Source: Chlorogloeopsis sp. ULAP01 (GTDB lineage: Bacteria; Cyanobacteriota; Cyanobacteriia; Cyanobacteriales; Nostocaceae). From it: a stretch of DNA of 64,000 nucleotides. Each line of letters starts with the position of its first letter. Within the stretch, counting starts at the first letter, position 1. Below, piece by piece: positions 28,847 to 36,846 of the stretch. Location: assembly GCF_030381805.1 (NCBI RefSeq), contig NZ_JAUDRH010000019.1, positions 62,001 to 126,000 of the forward strand, read 5' to 3'. A program made the position numbers and the translations under genes. Below the pieces are notes generated by a model. That model saw only the letters and a list, made by a program, of their open reading frames with translations, made no database searches and was not told the DNA's origin.

Positions 28847-29284
28847 TTAAGTTTGTACCAATTTTTCAATTAATAACAGCAGATGTTTCTCCAATTTTCC
28901 CAAAGCTTCTTGTGCTGAAGTTTTATCAGTATCGTGGATCAACCAATATTCGACAGCATCTAACCATTGAGGAAAACGTTCTAAAATCAGAGGTTGATGT
29001 TCCAACTCATCTAGGGCAATTATCAAATCCACAGTTTGAAAATCTTCTTCTAGAGCTTGCAAGGGCAAACGTTCGCTTTCTAGTAAAGTTACTCCCCACT
29101 TCTTTAAAGCCTCAATCGTGTATCGGGAAATTGCCCCGATATTGTTTACACCTCTCTCCAGTGCTAAACCGCGTGAGATAGCTTGCCATTTTAATCCGTG
29201 CTTTAGAGCCAAGCAATTAAACAGATGTTCGGCAAAACGACTGCGGTAATAATTACCCGTACACAGGAACAAGATTTTTTTCAT
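28847..29284 (-). CDS. Low-molecular-weight protein tyrosine phosphatase-like protein
   Basis: From the ATG at 29284 (MKKILFLCTGNYYRSRFAEH) the protein has 145 residues. The P-loop CTGNYYR fits the Cys-x5-Arg signature of LMW phosphatases, although NYYRS replaces the usual NICRS. The expected Asp-Pro acid near the C-terminus is not clear; the region reads VEYWLIHDTDKTS. It may therefore be a phosphatase with altered activity or an arsenate-reductase-like protein. The longer frame start at 29341 adds 19 unlikely residues. Confidence 0.72.
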   Translation of the reverse strand: MKKILFLCTGNYYRSRFAEHLFNCLALKHGLKWQAISRGLALERGVNNIGAISRYTIEALKKWGVTLLESERLPLQALEEDFQTVDLIIALDELEHQPLILERFPQWLDAVEYWLIHDTDKTSAQEALGKLEKHLLLLIEKLVQT

Positions 29285-29371
29285 TTTGGATGATCCTAGT
29301 ACGTGATGGCGGCTATGAATATACCATTTGAAAAAGCTCAAAAGCCTATCTTTTATGTAATTTTTACCTTT

Positions 29372-30652
29372 TTATTTGAGTGCTGCAAGTACAGTTTCTA
29401 TAGCTCGCTCTTTTTGTGGATCTGCACCTTGAGCATATTCTAAGGGAAAGGCTACGTTAATGTCTGGTGTGACGCCTTTGCCTTCTAATCTTTCGTTGCC
29501 ATTGACAAATACATCTGCAACCGCTACATAAAGTAGACTACCATCTGGCATAAAAAAAGGACGCCCGGCAACTACTGCTCCTGCTGTTTTGGAACCAATT
29601 ACAGAACCAATTTTATGCTGCTGAAAACCATAAGCATAAATTTCTTTGCTACTTCTGCTGCCTTCGTTGATCACCATAGCCACTGGCTTTTTCCACTGAC
29701 TCACATAAGTATATTTCCTCCCCTTACGAGAAATACTGGTAACACTTGGCCCTTCTTTTGCTGTAAAGATATTTAGAGAATCAACATCTCCTCCACCCCA
29801 TCCGTCTCTAAAATCCAGAACTAATGCATCTGCATCTTTGAGGCGTCCGTAAATCATTTCTTCTTGCAGCTGCTGTTGATCTTCGTTAGCAGCATGTGAC
29901 CAGATATGAATGTAGCCTATTTTCTTTCCTTGCCGTTGAATAATTTGGGTACTAGCTCGGTGTGCCTCGATAAACATGGTGCTGGCGTCTAACATCTTTG
30001 GCATGATCGCTATTTCTTTTTGACTGTTGCGATCGGGCGATCGCTGAATCAACAGTTTGACTTTCTCACCTGCTTTTCCCGCAAATGATTGTATTGGTTG
30101 ATACGAACGTCCATCGACACTAATAATTTGATCGCCTACTTTTAAATCTGCTTTTGCAGCCGGGCTACCATCAAGGATAGCGCTGATAAAGGTTTTGTTA
30201 TTAATGTTTTTGGTGAATATACCTATATCAGTGTATTCAATCTTGCCTTTGGGAAAGTATTTTTTTAACTGCTTTTGTAACTCTGTACTTCTCGGTACAA
30301 AAATGCCTAAAAGCTGGTAATATGCTGGCTCATCTTGAGTGTAATAGCGGATGTGAGAACTTTGCAATTCGGAAAGCATTTGGTTGATGGCGATCGCAAA
30401 TTCTGCTTTAGACTTGGTTTGTGCTACTTGGGGCTGATATTTTTCCCGCATAGCTTTCCAGTTCACTCCATTAAAATTTGGATCGTAAAAATTTTCATTA
30501 ACGGTTTGCCAGACTTGTTCAAAAATTTTAGTCTCAGGTTTTGCTAATAACTGAGGCAATGGTGAGCTTAACCAAAAAAGCAGTAATACTGAGCAACTCA
30601 TCAGCATGACTACAGCTAGCTTCAGCAACCCAGACAGTCTAAGTTTTTTCAT
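29372..30652 (-). CDS. S41-family periplasmic protease (CtpA-like)
   Basis: The 426-residue product starts with a signal peptide or membrane anchor (LAVVMLMSCSVLLLFWL). It has an N-terminal helical part with FEQVWQTVNENFYDPNFNGV, a PDZ-like region (about 160-205; GSPAAKADLKVGDQIISVDG) and the S41 catalytic core. The core includes LVLDFRDGWGGG and the Ser-Lys pair in NEGSRSSKEIYAYGF. CtpA of cyanobacteria trims the D1 C-terminus; this protein is a more distant relative, so its substrate is unknown. No gene shares its strand closely. Confidence 0.85.
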   Translation of the reverse strand: MKKLRLSGLLKLAVVMLMSCSVLLLFWLSSPLPQLLAKPETKIFEQVWQTVNENFYDPNFNGVNWKAMREKYQPQVAQTKSKAEFAIAINQMLSELQSSHIRYYTQDEPAYYQLLGIFVPRSTELQKQLKKYFPKGKIEYTDIGIFTKNINNKTFISAILDGSPAAKADLKVGDQIISVDGRSYQPIQSFAGKAGEKVKLLIQRSPDRNSQKEIAIMPKMLDASTMFIEAHRASTQIIQRQGKKIGYIHIWSHAANEDQQQLQEEMIYGRLKDADALVLDFRDGWGGGDVDSLNIFTAKEGPSVTSISRKGRKYTYVSQWKKPVAMVINEGSRSSKEIYAYGFQQHKIGSVIGSKTAGAVVAGRPFFMPDGSLLYVAVADVFVNGNERLEGKGVTPDINVAFPLEYAQGADPQKERAIETVLAALK

Positions 30653-30734
30653 TCTTGTCTCCTTATGCGCCTTTTATTAGGCTAAATATTCAAAGACGCA
30701 GTGGCTTGCCACAAGAAATTGCTGATGAAAATCT

Positions 30735-31106
30735 TTAGTTACTAGTTCCCGTAACAACTTCTTTTAACCACACCCGATCAATTTCACCGCAAAAAAGTTG
30801 CCCGTCTTTAGCAAATACGCTCACAGACAAAAATACGTCTTTTTCTGGCTCGTCCTCTGAGTCCTCGTGAACCCACTTCCAGTCAACCTTGATACTAACT
30901 TCCCATTCCTCATTCGATCTACTCCCAATATGCCCGTCTTTAACTTCTATTGATTTGCAAACAACCCACGGCACACATTCAGGTTTATAAGGCATAGGAT
31001 GGTCGTATTCATCAGTTGGAACAACTGGATAGGCATAATTTCTGTATGTTGCCAAAATGTGATTTTTTGCAGTTTCAATGATTTGAGATTCCGTAAAATT
31101 ACTCAT
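30735..31106 (-). CDS. Hypothetical protein, 123 residues
   Basis: ATG 31106 follows GGAGAGGTGGC and is chosen over the frame start at 31127. The product is soluble and acidic, rich in aromatic residues, starting MSNFTESQIIETAKNHILAT. It contains WVVCKSIEVKDGHIGS and EVSIKVDWKWVHEDSEDE and ends with a beta-rich stretch GQLFCGEIDRVWLKEV. I recognise no family. A short frame ends 18 bases upstream on the same strand, so there may be a two-gene unit. Confidence 0.7.
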   Translation of the reverse strand: MSNFTESQIIETAKNHILATYRNYAYPVVPTDEYDHPMPYKPECVPWVVCKSIEVKDGHIGSRSNEEWEVSIKVDWKWVHEDSEDEPEKDVFLSVSVFAKDGQLFCGEIDRVWLKEVVTGTSN

Positions 31107-31123
31107 GCCACCTCTCCTTGTCT

Positions 31124-31228
31124 TCAAGATGAGGGGATTAGCTGATCCAGTAAAACTGGGATTTCCTTACCCCGCAATTTGATCAGAATCGTAGATTTAG
31201 TTACATCATAACTTCCATTCTGCAACAC
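31124..31228 (-). CDS. Possible small ORF upstream of the hypothetical gene
   Basis: From GTG 31228 the frame reads 34 residues including STILIKLRGKEIPVLLDQLI, a protein-like sequence, and stops 18 nt before the next ATG. The frame stays open and protein-like for about 30 codons further upstream (KRSLLCQIATIGNNC) but offers no ATG, GTG or TTG, so the original start may have been lost. No family recognised; it may be a fragment. Confidence 0.3.
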   Translation of the reverse strand: MLQNGSYDVTKSTILIKLRGKEIPVLLDQLIPSS

Positions 31229-31850
31229 CGTTTCCTGAGGAGAGAGGATGCAATTATTACCAATTGTTGCTATCTGACAAAGGAGCGATCGCTTATCTGA
31301 TTTTTTAAATTTTTGCTATATTCGCTTTCTGCTATGTTCGTTGATGCTTATAATTGGCGACCATTCACCAACAAGAATATAATTCCAATCATAAATTGAC
31401 ATGATAAGTTCTCTGTAATAAGTAAATTATTGATTGGTGGTTTGCCAACGCTCACATTTACTCGTTAAACTCTACGTCAATGAATGTAATTATGAATGCC
31501 CAACATATTTTTATCTAGTAATTAATATTTTTTGAATATTATTTCTGATTATTTTTTAGAAGCTTAATTTCTACTCCAACACCTCTACACCCTTTCTTTG
31601 ATGAATGAGTAGCCTTAATGGATTGCGTACACCAAATAACGAATGAAAAAACTTTCTGCCCTCTGTCTTTTTCAATTCAGAAGATTAAATTACAAAAAAT
31701 ATATAAACATTACAAACTAATTCTATTGATTGCAATCTGTTAGCCTACTCTTCAATAATTACATTTAATCAGACTGTCATTTTTGCTAAGAATTGTAAAA
31801 AACTTTCTCGGCTTTCAACACCACATTTGAAAGTGAGGACATAACAAACT
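31229..31850. other. Long AT-rich upstream region of isiX
   Basis: About 620 bp with no convincing gene, apart from the open but startless frame near 31229-31315. It must include the isiX promoter. Just before the start, GTGAGGACATAACAAACT gives a weak ribosome site. No terminator for leftward genes and no clear operator were seen. Confidence 0.5.
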
Positions 31851-33251
31851 ATGCAATCCGACCGTAAGAACAAGGTTAAATATCCTTGGTGGGCTGGTAA
31901 CGCACGCCTTACGAATCTATCGGGTACATTTCTGACTGCTCATATTGCTCATGCTGCGCTGATAGCTTTTTGGGCTGGGGCATTTACGCTCTTTGAGATT
32001 GCTCGGTACTCAAGTGATCGCCCGATGTACGAGCAGGGATTAATCTTGCTACCTCACCTGGCTACTTTAGGTTTCGGTGTAGGTTCAGGCGGTGAGGTGA
32101 TTGATACTTATCCATATTTTGTGATTGGGATGGTACACCTCATCTCATCGTTTGTATTGGCAGGAGGTGCTCTGTTTCATAACTTTAGAATTCCTCAAAA
32201 CCTGGAAGAAGATCCCAGAAGTATAGTTCGTCTATTTCACTTTAACTGGGATGACTCAAAGAAATTAGGTTTTATCTTAGGAAATCACCTAATTTTTTTA
32301 GGGTTAGGTGCATTGCTTTTAGTAGCAAAAGCCATGTTGTTGGGTGGGCTTTATGATGCCACAATACATGAAGTGCGTTTGGTTACTAATCCTACTCTCG
32401 ATCCTGTAGTGATAGGCGATCGCATAGCTCATTTATTTGAAGTTAACAACCTGGAAGATTTAGTTGGTGGTCATATTTATGTGGGTGCAATCCTAATTTT
32501 AGGAGGAATCTGGCATATTCTCCGCAAACCTTTTGCTTGGGTAGAGCGATTTTTCATTTTCTCTGGTAACGGTATTCTTTCTTACTCTCTATTTGGTGTT
32601 GCTCTAGCAGGATTTGCCTCAACTTACTTTTGCGGCTTTAATACCTTGGCTTATCCTGTTGAATTTTACGGACCTACATTGCATCTCAAGTCATCTCTAT
32701 TACCCTACTACTTCGATCCAGCTCAGTCAGAGCCTACGTCTCGCGTTTGGTTAGCAAATGCCCATTTCTACCTGGCGTTCTTCTTCCTCCAAGGTTCTCT
32801 GTGGCACTATCAGCTAGCTTCTGGTTTCTTTGAGCCGGTTCTAGAATCGTGGAAAAATGCTTTTTCAGAAGCTTTTCCCAATCCAAATTTGGCATATCAG
32901 AAACATTTCAGCTATGAAACCCAGCCAGAGTGGGGTAGTCTCTACGAGTTGCCAAGGATTGGGCAAAAGCCAGCTTTTGCATACCAAAAAGCATCTAACG
33001 ACAAAATCTATGAGCCTTCTAAGGTTGTAGGAAAGCCGACATTAGCTGAATTAAAACCAAAGCCAAAGGTTCTATATGAGTTTAGCTACCCACAAAATGG
33101 GCAGACACCCTTTTACGAGGTTCCCACTGTTGAGGACAAATCACAGTTTGGGTATCCGCAGCCAATGCAGAAAAATTTTTACCAATATTCCTACCAAAAG
33201 CCTTCTCAAAAAACCTTATATGGGCTTAGTAAAGCTAGGCAATATGAGTAG
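31851..33251 (+). CDS. isiX: CP43-like chlorophyll-binding antenna protein, IsiX type, with long C-terminal extension
   Basis: The first 345 or so residues are a six-helix CP43/IsiA-family protein. Chlorophyll-ligand His residues appear in TAHIAHAALIAFWAG, LPHLATLGFG, GMVHLISSFVLAGGALFHN, GNHLIFLGLG, GHIYVGAILILGGIWHIL and NAHFYLAFFFLQGSLWHYQ. It lacks the large lumenal loop of true CP43. Residues about 350-466 are a hydrophilic extension rich in Tyr, Pro, Lys and Gln with loose repeats (SLYELPRIGQ, KVLYEFSYPQNG, PFYEVPTVED, NFYQYSYQKPSQ). It is not a PsaL domain. The gene converges on apcB3/apcD4, the partner genes in low-light photoacclimation clusters, which is why I name it isiX; IsiA or Pcb paralogue is the alternative. 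Confidence 0.8.
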   Translation: MQSDRKNKVKYPWWAGNARLTNLSGTFLTAHIAHAALIAFWAGAFTLFEIARYSSDRPMYEQGLILLPHLATLGFGVGSGGEVIDTYPYFVIGMVHLISSFVLAGGALFHNFRIPQNLEEDPRSIVRLFHFNWDDSKKLGFILGNHLIFLGLGALLLVAKAMLLGGLYDATIHEVRLVTNPTLDPVVIGDRIAHLFEVNNLEDLVGGHIYVGAILILGGIWHILRKPFAWVERFFIFSGNGILSYSLFGVALAGFASTYFCGFNTLAYPVEFYGPTLHLKSSLLPYYFDPAQSEPTSRVWLANAHFYLAFFFLQGSLWHYQLASGFFEPVLESWKNAFSEAFPNPNLAYQKHFSYETQPEWGSLYELPRIGQKPAFAYQKASNDKIYEPSKVVGKPTLAELKPKPKVLYEFSYPQNGQTPFYEVPTVEDKSQFGYPQPMQKNFYQYSYQKPSQKTLYGLSKARQYE

Positions 33252-33327
33252 GAGTTTAGAGAGTGAAATCAACAGGAAAGTTATGTTGGTGAAAGCAATT
33301 AAATTGTAGATAATTCTTGAGAATCTA

Positions 33328-33361
33328 CTTCATGCAGGTACTTGTCTGCATGAAGTTTTTT
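33328..33361 (+). terminator. Rho-independent terminator of isiX
   Basis: Perfect 10-bp arms CTTCATGCAG and CTGCATGAAG with an 8-nt loop are followed by TTTTTT. It lies 77 bp past the isiX stop. Confidence 0.88.
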
Positions 33362-33424
33362 GGTGTTAGTACTAACTTACCAGTTTAATTTGACAAATAT
33401 ATGTAGTGGCATATTAGCGACAGC

Positions 33425-33485
33425 GTAACACACCATTGTTAAAGTATTGCGTGTTGCGTTAAGAACTCCGCTCTAACGCACCCTA
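33425..33485. repeat. Inverted-repeat element related to the 28.7-kb MITE
   Basis: GTGTTGCGTTA and TAACGCACCC form an imperfect hairpin, with TAACACACC just to the left. The words match those of the element at 28699-28761, so both are probably copies of one small mobile repeat. The rest of 33362-33633 shows no gene. Confidence 0.5.
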
Positions 33486-33633
33486 TCAAATACTAAAAAT
33501 TTTAAATCAAAAACTTAGAGGTCAAAAGCCTATTTATTAAACATCCAACTTGCATATTTAATGGTTATGCAACTTAAATGAGTAATAAACTGACTTTTAA
33601 CCTCTTCAACACTAGAAAAGTACAAAGAATTTC

Positions 33634-34119
33634 TTAACTCAAACCATTACAGATGTGATCTAAGTGTCTTCCTATTTGTTCACCAGCTTCAGCACCAACT
33701 TGGCGATTAATTACTTCTTTCATTGCCTGAACTGCTTGTATAGTGCGATCAACAGGAACACCCAGAGAATTATAGGTTTCCTTTAAACCATCAAGCACTC
33801 GCTCGTCCAAGACTGAGGCATCGTCAGCCAGCATGGCATAGGTGGCGTAACGGAGGAACAAGGATAAATCGCGTAGGCAGGCTGCATAACGACGGGTGGG
33901 ATACATATTGCCACCAGGACAAGTGATGTCGCCGTAAAGCAAGGAATTAGCTACTGCTTGGCTAACAATATTAGCAGCATTTTCGCTGATAGTAGCAGCA
34001 GCTTTAACGCGCAACTCACCGGATTGAAAATATTTTCTTAATTTGTCCAATTCAACATTATCTAGGTATCTACCTCGCAAATCGGCAGGGTTAATGAGAG
34101 AGGTAATAGTATCTTGCAT
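33634..34119 (-). CDS. apcB3: Allophycocyanin beta-like subunit, ApcB3 type
   Basis: The 161-residue protein is full-length and globin-like, with MQDTITSLINPADLRGRYLD at the N-terminus. The bilin Cys81 lies in RRYAACLRDL, the Asn of GGNMYPTRR is the residue usually methylated in beta subunits, and the C-terminal HICNGLS matches ApcB. It differs from normal ApcB in a Cys in DITCPGG. It is the second gene after apcD4-like on the same strand (94 bp gap). In low-light-acclimated strains ApcD4 and ApcB3 form far-red-absorbing helical allophycocyanin. Assignment to ApcB3 rather than a spare ApcB comes mostly from context. Confidence 0.82.
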   Translation of the reverse strand: MQDTITSLINPADLRGRYLDNVELDKLRKYFQSGELRVKAAATISENAANIVSQAVANSLLYGDITCPGGNMYPTRRYAACLRDLSLFLRYATYAMLADDASVLDERVLDGLKETYNSLGVPVDRTIQAVQAMKEVINRQVGAEAGEQIGRHLDHICNGLS

Positions 34120-34213
34120 CTTTTTTCCTTCAAATTAATTAAGGTACTTAAGTTTGTAGGCAAAACTGTCAATTATTAAACATTCTTTCACTGGTAGGAC
34201 AGAAGCAATGTAA

Positions 34214-34690
34214 CTAGTACATCGCTCGAATTAGATAATCGAAATAAGGTCCAGCAATAGCAGCTTCTTCTCGATTCATCATGCCTGAAGCCACTTCTTT
34301 GAGACAGCGCATACAAGTACCTATATTGCTGACTGGAACACCTAAAGAAGTGTACATTTCTCGCATCCCATCCACGCCAATATCTTCCAAAGGTTTTGTA
34401 TTTCCAGCCAAAACAGCATAGGTAATTAAACGAAGATACCAGCTTTGATCTCGTTGACACAGTGCTGTTTTGTTAGGATCGCCGCTATTGCTGGGTGTAT
34501 TCGGAACTATCTTCCAAAATCTACGGCTGCCTTCTTCCACGATATTTTGCTCGTTCTGAGCTAATATCTGTGCTACTCTCAGCCTTGTTTCTCCTGATTT
34601 AAAAAAGTTATCTAATTTGTCTAATTCAGTCCGACTAAGAAAGCGAGCAGCATTATCAGATTGAGCTATTACTTGCGCTACAATGCTCAT
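34214..34690 (-). CDS. apcD4: Allophycocyanin alpha-like subunit, ApcD4 type
   Basis: The 158-residue protein is ApcD-like: MSIVAQVIAQSDNAARF, SGETRLRVAQILAQNE, bilin Cys78 in ALCQRDQSWYLRL, YTSLGVPVSN and the end PYFDYLIRAMY. Compared with ApcA/ApcD, the segment before the bilin Cys (VPNTPSNSGDPNKTA) is divergent and a few residues shorter, lacking the GGNAYGQRQ pattern. CMRCLKE adds two Cys in the last helices. These changes and the pairing with apcB3 and a CP43-like gene fit ApcD4. It has AGGAGG a few bases before its ATG. It diverges from a LysR gene 286 bp away. Confidence 0.8.
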   Translation of the reverse strand: MSIVAQVIAQSDNAARFLSRTELDKLDNFFKSGETRLRVAQILAQNEQNIVEEGSRRFWKIVPNTPSNSGDPNKTALCQRDQSWYLRLITYAVLAGNTKPLEDIGVDGMREMYTSLGVPVSNIGTCMRCLKEVASGMMNREEAAIAGPYFDYLIRAMY

Positions 34691-34976
34691 TTATCGTCCT
34701 CCTGAATTACAGGAATAAAAATGATATTTCCAAATTAATTTTCTAACTTTTTTGTTTTAAAAGTCATGAATAGTTTTCACAAATTAATAATAAAAATAAA
34801 AACTTAATCATAAACAATTTATTGATTAAGCATAAACTAAACTTATTACTTATCTCTAGAATACATAGCATGGGAAATATAGTATCCATTAGTTATTTAA
34901 AATCACAATTTCTGTCAATGTCATATATATTTTTATCTAGCGTTTAATATGTTTTGAATATTAGTAAATTAGCGCA

Positions 34977-35870
34977 ATGGAACTTCGACACCTACGCTAC
35001 TTTGTAACATTGGCTGAGGAATTACACTTTGGGCGGGCGGCAGAACGCTTGCATATTGCCCAGCCTCCCCTTAGTCAACAAATTCGTCAGTTAGAAGCAG
35101 AGTTGGATTTTGAATTGTTTCACCGCACAAAAAGAAATGTGCAGTTGACAATTGCAGGGCAGGTGTTTTTAGAAGAAGTTCGGCAAATTCTCAAACAGCT
35201 TGAGGGAGCGATTCAAGTAGGAAGACAAACTAGTCGCGGCTTTAGGGGACAGTTGGTGATTGGCTTTGTCAGTTCTGCTGCTTACAATATTCTCCCCGCT
35301 ATCTTGCGGACTTTTCGTACTAGCATTCCTAATATAAATTTGGAATTGCACGAACTGACAACAGATCAACAATTACAGTGGTTGCAAGATAGCCGAATTG
35401 ATGTGGGATTTCTCCGTCCGCCTGTTGAAGAGGATTCTTTTTGTTGTGAGATTATATATGATGAGTCATTGGTGGTGGCGTTGCCGGAAAGCCATCGACT
35501 AGCAAATCAACCCAATTTGTCATTGCGATCGCTCCAGGGTGAACCTTTTATTTTATTTCCTCGTGCTTTAGCTCCTGGGCTTTACGACGCGATTATCAGT
35601 CTTTGCCAGCAAGCAGATTTTAGCCCTACTGTTGCTCAAGAAGCGATTCAGATGCAAACAATAGTTAGCCTAGTAGCAGCAGAAATGGGAGCAGCGATTG
35701 TACCGGAGTCTCTGCAAAATCTGCAACGACCTGGAGTTGTATATAAAATTTTGCAAGAACCAACACCTAAGGTTGCATTGGCTATGATTTGGCGACGTGA
35801 TAATACGTCTGCTGCGGTGCAAAGGATTTTGGAGGTAGTCAAACAAGTTGCCCTCTCTTGGCAACGATGA
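34977..35870 (+). CDS. LysR-family transcriptional regulator
   Basis: The 297-residue product has the N-terminal winged HTH (MELRHLRYFVTLAEELHFGR, then AERLHIAQPPLSQQIRQLEA) and a periplasmic-binding-like effector domain (about 90-295). It is similar to aromatic-responsive types such as BenM/CatR by the MELRHLRYF start. LysR proteins often control the divergent neighbour, here apcD4-apcB3; that link is inference. The DUF433 antitoxin follows 83 bp downstream. The effector cannot be read from the sequence. Confidence 0.9.
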   Translation: MELRHLRYFVTLAEELHFGRAAERLHIAQPPLSQQIRQLEAELDFELFHRTKRNVQLTIAGQVFLEEVRQILKQLEGAIQVGRQTSRGFRGQLVIGFVSSAAYNILPAILRTFRTSIPNINLELHELTTDQQLQWLQDSRIDVGFLRPPVEEDSFCCEIIYDESLVVALPESHRLANQPNLSLRSLQGEPFILFPRALAPGLYDAIISLCQQADFSPTVAQEAIQMQTIVSLVAAEMGAAIVPESLQNLQRPGVVYKILQEPTPKVALAMIWRRDNTSAAVQRILEVVKQVALSWQR

Positions 35871-35953
35871 GAGAGGATTTAATCAAGGTAAACGTTTCTG
35901 CTTTTCACTCTAGACTTAGAATACCTAAATATAGAAACTCCAGAAATTTCTAC

Positions 35954-36184
35954 ATGAAACCACTCCAGCGAATCACATTGAACTCTGAAGTAATGGGTGG
36001 CAAACCTTGCATTAGAGGTATGCGTGTTACTGTAGGGACAATTGTTGGCTTAATGGCAGCAGGACATACCCCAGAAGATATCCTAAAAGCCTACCCATAT
36101 CTAGAACTTGAAGATATTTATGAGGCCTTAGCTTATGCTGCATGGCGGGCTGAAGAAATTGAAGTACCTCTTGCTTCTGCATGA
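35954..36184 (+). CDS. DUF433-family antitoxin
   Basis: From ATG 35954 the product has 76 residues: MKPLQRITLNSEVMGGKPCI, then RVTVGTIVGLMAAGHTPEDI and YPYLELEDIYEALAYAAWRA. This is the DUF433 homeodomain-like fold, a widespread antitoxin. The longer frame start at 35858 lies inside the LysR gene and is rejected. The stop overlaps the toxin ATG by 4 nt (ATGA), so the two are translationally coupled. The toxin reading frame is broken, so this antitoxin may have no partner here. Confidence 0.85.
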   Translation: MKPLQRITLNSEVMGGKPCIRGMRVTVGTIVGLMAAGHTPEDILKAYPYLELEDIYEALAYAAWRAEEIEVPLASA

Positions 36185-36546
36185 AAATTTTAATTGATAT
36201 GAATCTTTCTCCTGACTGGGTTCCAGTCTTGGAAAGTGGAGGTTTTGAAGTTGTCCACTGATCAAAAGTTGGTAAGCCAGACGCTACAGGCAAAGTAATC
36301 ATGGCATGGGCAGTTACACATGGGTATATTGTTTTCACCCATGACTTAGACTTTGGTACGCTGTTGGCAATGACTCAAGCTGATGCACCAAGTGTAATTC
36401 AAGTGCGATCGCAAGATGTTCTACCAGCTAATTTATGTAATTTAGTTATCAATGCTTTGCGCCAATTTCAGCAAGCACTAGAAATGGGTGCTTTAGTCAC
36501 AGTGGATGAAGCAAAAGCAAAGGCAAGAATCTTACCAATAAACTAG
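36181..36546 (+). pseudogene. DUF5615 PIN-like toxin, interrupted by an in-frame TGA
   Basis: The frame starts MKILIDMNLSPDWVPVLESG, the typical DUF5615 N-terminus with the first PIN Asp. It stops at TGA (36259-36261) in the sequence GFEVVH-stop-SKVGKPDATG, where relatives have Trp (VHW). After the stop the same frame continues without defect to 36546 (TRHGYIVFTHDLDFGTLL-like segment, actual residues THGYIVFTHDLDFGTLLA) with the second acidic cluster. A single G to A change in TGG explains it. The C-terminal part could restart at ATG 36301, but would lack the first catalytic Asp. I regard it as an inactivated toxin. Confidence 0.85.
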
Positions 36547-36649
36547 AGTGACAGGTAAGCATGGAAGAAAACTTGCTTCCCCTAATGCAACATCAATAGG
36601 AACAAAGGGATATCGTTCTGCGTTACGCATGGTCTTGAGTTTTAGCAGC

Positions 36650-36846
36650 TTATAGCACTTTTAACATTGTATCTGCTGCTTCTACCGCATCATAGGGCGA
36701 CCATGTAGGATAATAGGATAAGATTGATTGGGCTTAATTAAATCCGTCTCTTGTTGGGCTAGTTCTGAGAGTAAAACTTGCATGAGATAAAATTTGTCTG
36801 CACAACTTAGCCCTCGCAACGTCAAGATTAGTTCTGATGAAACCAT
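36650..36846 (-). pseudogene. Small cyanobacterial protein gene frameshifted by an 8-bp tandem duplication
   Basis: From ATG 36846 the frame reads MVSSELILTLRGLSCADKFY, then LIKPNQSYP, and ends early at HGRPMMR. At 36706-36721 the octamer TAGGATAA occurs twice in tandem. Removing one copy restores NQSYPTWSPYDAVEAADTML and a stop at 36650, giving about 62 residues. Small proteins ending in YPVWSPYDA-like sequence are common in cyanobacteria and often lie near toxin-antitoxin genes; their function is unknown to me. Confidence 0.75.

Noticed and set aside
33634..34690. Ordinary phycobilisome core operon apcAB
   Set aside because: Order is ApcD-like then ApcB-like, the alpha subunit has a divergent bilin loop, and no apcC linker follows.
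36301..36546. Independent 81-residue gene starting at the internal ATG
   Set aside because: It is the C-terminal part of the DUF5615 toxin frame, lacking the first catalytic residue; no ribosome site precedes the ATG.
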